Shown here: positions 60,961 through 64,000 of the stretch, one piece after another
How positions within the stretch are numbered: the first letter of the stretch is position 1
Layout of the letters: each line of letters starts with the position of its first letter
Assembly (NCBI GenBank): GCA_015680685.1
Contig: MNCI01003890.1
Location: 266,812 to 330,811 of the forward strand
Length of the DNA: 64,000 nt
From: Gnetum montanum
Taxonomy: Eukaryota; Streptophyta; Gnetopsida; Gnetales; Gnetaceae
Direction of reading: 5' to 3'
Notes under the pieces: generated by a model
What the model was told of the DNA's origin: nothing
The model's input: only the letters and a program-made list of their open reading frames with translations
Database searches by the model: none
Translations under genes and position numbers: made by a program

Positions 60961-61439
60961 TTTATTGTTTTTTCTATACTTTATTTATTTATTATTTATG
61001 TCTCTGCAAGAAGCGGCGGATAGAGCGCGGTGGATCAGTCTCCCTTTCCTGACTTTTGCGTAGGCCCCTGTTTTAGAGGATGCTTATTTCTTGGTATCCG
61101 CCATGACACTTAGCGGTCCCAAATAAAATTACAAAATTCGGCTGCAAACATTAATAACTTCAATGCAGAAAAAAGATTCCGATTGCCCAATCAATCAATC
61201 AATGCATCCATCCATGGTCTGTTCAGACAATTTTGATGATATTCAGTGTTACCCCAAACTCAATTTTCCCTTCCTTCCATCGAGATTCTCTTGCATTATT
61301 TATCCTCTCAGATCTTCTCTTATATCTATTGGACCACATCCTGTACCTCTTAGATCCCATTAGTTTCATAACTTCTTTTATTGGTGGAATCTTTTATCCA
61401 AGCCTAACCTCACACATCATAATCGAAATTTATCTGTAA
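60961..61439. other. Intergenic, no gene seen
   Basis: A short AATC tandem run lies near 61,190. No coding signal. Confidence 0.45.
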
Positions 61440-61750
61440 TTCAACATTATTCATTTTAAGAACTTTATTAGGTTAATGACTTGTTAAAATTTGTGGGTGA
61501 GAAGTTTCAAAATTTCTTTTACTAAAAATTGAATTCTAAGCTAATACCTCATTAAAATTAATTTTATAATTCAATATTTTCATTGAAATGGAACTTCTTG
61601 TTAGAATCCAAACTCTAAGCTCATCAAAATTAATCCATAAGTCAACATTTCTCATTTGAATCAAGCATGTGATTTGAACCGTTCTCATAAAGCTGTTAGC
61701 CTGTTTTAATTCAACATTGTTGATTTGAATCCAACTTATGGGCTGGAGTT
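61440..61750 (-). mobile_element. Cluster of decayed SINE fragments
   Basis: On the minus strand box B-like words with the diagnostic follower (TTGGATTCAAATCAACAATG then TTGAATTAAAAC) lie near 61,720-61,690. A second set (GGCTAACAGCTTTATGAGAA, CTTGATTCAAATGAGAAATG) lies near 61,700-61,640. ATTCAACATTATTCATTTTA near 61,440 suggests a third. Confidence 0.5.
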
Positions 61751-62780
61751 GTGATTTTGCAAGACTTTGAAATCGGCAACATGCATGTAGGCACAGGCGA
61801 TAAGAGTTAAAAGAAGCATAGCTGGAATAAGTTCACGTGACAGTATTTTGCTGTTGAATTGTTTGTTTGCGAGCTTTAATTTGTAAGCTGCTGCATAGAG
61901 TCAATTGTTTTTGTTCGGGGCTCCAGCTGTTTTTTGCATCATGGTCATGGTAAGGGGGTCACATGCCTGCGTGTCATTCTGTCAAAACTTACGCAAAGAT
62001 TGAGGCAGAGCCTATTGTTTTTAGGTACCCAAAGCAAGCAATAACTCTAATGTGACTCTAAGAACGAAAGCACAGTGGGAACAGTATATGGTGGAGAAAA
62101 CATAAATCAAGAACATTGCACACTACGGAGTTGACATTACTTAAAACTCATTTCATGGCTTGTACTCGGTGCTACTTTCTCGTGTCCGGTTGTTTATTCC
62201 TAAAGATAACATCAAATATTTCTCATTCCTTTCCGCCATGTAAATTTCCTAAACCGAAGTTTTTTAGTCAATTATTTCCCAAATGTCTTATGCCCTATTT
62301 ATGTAATTGCAAATTTTGAAATTGGAGATTTACAAACCATAGTCAGTTATTTCCCAAATGTCTCATGCCACTATTTATGTAATTGTCAATTTTGAAATTA
62401 GAGATTTACAAACAGTGCTCAAGTCAAATTTTTTGACAAAATTTGATTATCTATAATAATCAACAAAAAGTAAGATTGCTCAAACTAAAATTTTTAGTGT
62501 TGAATATTATATAGGCTGATACAAATGTAGAAAACCCCGTGAAACCATTTTTTGCAATGTTTTGAAAGCTGGTTATTACACTACAGATGCAAAAACCATA
62601 TGTTAAACACTAATGACTTATGTACACCTTTGTAATGGTAATTTGGGAAACACTAACTTGCAACTCCAATAATTCTTCTATTATTCTACCAAAATCTATC
62701 ATAATGGCTAATAACATAATTTAATAAAATCTATAAATTACATCTTTTATTTCAATAAAATAATACATTTTTGTATAATA
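61751..62780. other. Intergenic, no gene seen
   Basis: AT-rich. A roughly 75-bp segment around 62,265-62,335 (TTATTTCCCAAATGTCTTAT) is repeated near 62,345-62,410 (TTATTTCCCAAATGTCTCAT), another diverged two-copy tandem duplication. Confidence 0.6.
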
Positions 62781-62925
62781 GAATCTCATTATTCAACTCA
62801 AAACATTATCTAATGAGAAATTTATACATAGTATTTACCATTTGAATCAACCTATAACTTGGTGTTTCTAAAGTAAAAGTCTTACCCCTAGGCTAGTACT
62901 TCATTATTTCTATAGGCAATTTTTT
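62781..62925 (-). mobile_element. SINE copy, minus strand
   Basis: The minus strand reads GAAGTACTAGCCTAGGGGTA (box A), AAGTTATAGGTTGATTCAAA (box B) and TGGTAAATACTATGTATAAA, the family order. Confidence 0.65.
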
Positions 62926-63029
62926 ATTCTATTATTATGCATTAAGTTATTTAAACAAGAACATATAAGAGAACACATAAGTTCGAAATCAATTGGGAAA
63001 AGATAAGTCAAACCCAAAATAAGTTGACT

Positions 63030-63511
63030 ATGTGTATAGTGGAAGAAGTATAGTCAATAGGTGTGTAGCTTTGATGTACCACATCAAAATAAAATATTTC
63101 TGTTTCTGCTCTATTCTTGCACCTATTATTTTGTTCCATGTTAATTTCTTATCAATGGTATCGAAGCTAGAAGTTCCAATGAATAACTCGACTCAAATTT
63201 CAATTCTTGTCATGGATGGGCAAAATTACAATCAATGGAGTGTCCAAATGAAGGTTCTTTTCGATGTCCACGAGCTACTAGATGTTGTGGAAAATAGTGT
63301 TGCTGATCTTGCAGTAAATGCAACTGATGATGCATAGAATAATGCCCATCGTGAGAACAAGAAGAAATATAAGAAGACATTATATTTCATTCATCAAGGG
63401 GTGAATGATGAAGTTTTTGAGAAGATTGCAAGAGCAACCACATCAAAGCAAGCTTGGGATACCTTCATGATGCCATACAAAGGTGCAGACAAAGTTAAGA
63501 AAGTAAGACTC
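63030..63511 (+). pseudogene. Ty1/copia LTR end, PBS and gag start, interrupted
   Basis: A copia-type LTR ends near TTATCA at 63,154. It is followed by a PBS TGGTATCGAAGC at 63,156-63,167, close to the initiator tRNA-Met PBS TGGTATCAGAGC. The gag frame follows from ATG 63,155 or 63,179: MDGQNYNQWSVQMKVLFDVH, then DAWNNAHRENKKKYKK-like sequence with TAG at 63,335-63,337 in place of a sense codon, then YFIHQGVNDEVFEKIARATT and SKQAWDTFMMPYKGADKVKK. These are the hallmark words of plant copia gag (UBN2 type). The frame stops at 63,511, where a gypsy LTR begins. Confidence 0.85.
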
Positions 63512-64000
63512 TAATGAGTGACGAGGTACCCCTACACTCAACCATACGAATATGAGCGTTTCACGCATGATTCAGTCGAACTTCACAAATGGGCTAGTTG
63601 TGGTATCTAGATAGTTACTTGTTGATTGTAGTTTGTTGTCTTCCCATCTAGACTAGTATTTACTTTGTCACCTATGGTTTAGTCCAGAGTGAGGTGTATG
63701 ATCTGTTTCCTATCACTATGCTACTCCTAGGGACAATGGAAAGTAACTTTGTTTTAAGCTAAGAGGGAAAGGGAGAAGAGAATCTAAGCTAGCCTAAGTG
63801 TAATGAGCATCCGTCCTTAATCATTCGTACACATCTTAGACCTCATGTACTACTACTGGAATTACCAAGCGCATGTCCTAGGTACGCTACTGGGATACCA
63901 AATAGTCACACTTAAATGCTCGTGATTAAGTCGTACTCATTCTATGTTTAATAACAGGGATAGGAGAGGAAGGTAGAGAGAGATTAATTAGGAAAGCAGT
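63512..64000 (-). repeat. Gypsy LTR, minus orientation, cut by the window end
   Basis: It begins TAATGAGTGACGAGGTACCC, one base off the TGATGAG start of the element 1 LTR, and continues CTACACTCAACCATACGAAT in parallel with 8,759 onward. TTACCAAGCGCATG and AGAGATTAATTAGG are further shared words. It has inserted into copia gag. Whether it is solo or part of a full element cannot be seen. Confidence 0.85.

Noticed and set aside
60751-61052. GC-rich open frames as a first coding exon
   Set aside because: All three plus frames are open and low complexity (Arg/Ala/Glu), which a stop-poor GC-rich stretch gives by chance. No downstream exon is visible.

Overview
The window looks like nuclear DNA of a seed plant with a large, repeat-rich genome, most likely a gymnosperm (conifer-like). 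The reasons are plant-type LTR retrotransposons with tRNA-Asp and tRNA-Met primer sites, RTE- and L1-type LINEs, AT-rich long introns, and gene remnants closest to plant gamma-tubulin and plant TAF1, which carries a ubiquitin-like domain. The species cannot be fixed from the sequence. I see no gene that is clearly intact from end to end.

Layout. 1-10,324: a minus-strand Ty3/gypsy element of the Athila/Tat type (3' LTR cut by the window start, pol, gag, PBS, 5' LTR) followed by a second LTR of the same family. 10,365-10,512: a SINE. 11,642-20,590: a gamma-tubulin pseudogene that keeps all 11 coding exons and its introns but has about five disabling lesions. 21,590-23,300: a fold-back repeat. 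24,459-25,507: a solo gypsy LTR. 26,740-30,060: a satellite of about 207-225 bp units. 31,470-36,030: many copies of one tRNA-derived SINE family, an RTE-type LINE and an L1-type LINE, with the window's only N. 36,271-36,805: two clean terminal exons resembling the RTEL1 C-terminus (plus strand). 37,762-45,601: a long TAF1 pseudogene (minus strand) lying tail to tail with them. 46,190-56,107: a deleted minus-strand gypsy element split by a plus-strand gypsy element that has gag but no recognisable pol; in pol's place is a long, decayed coiled-coil reading frame. 56,640-58,740: two minisatellites. 59,900-60,950: a second, GC-rich member of the fold-back family. 61,440-64,000: SINE remnants, a Ty1/copia LTR end, PBS and gag start, and another gypsy LTR that interrupts that gag.

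How it fits together. The gamma-tubulin, TAF1 and RTEL1-like pieces all keep introns, so they came by DNA duplication or by decay in place, not by retrocopying. The rest is a layered record of retrotransposon insertion, nesting, LTR-LTR recombination and methylation-type decay. Points most worth a second look are the pol-less gypsy element with its coiled-coil frame, the SINE family whose 3' tail resembles the local LINE tail, the paired fold-back family, the swapped palindromic arrays in the gypsy U3 regions, and the cluster of two-copy tandem duplications in the TAF1 region.
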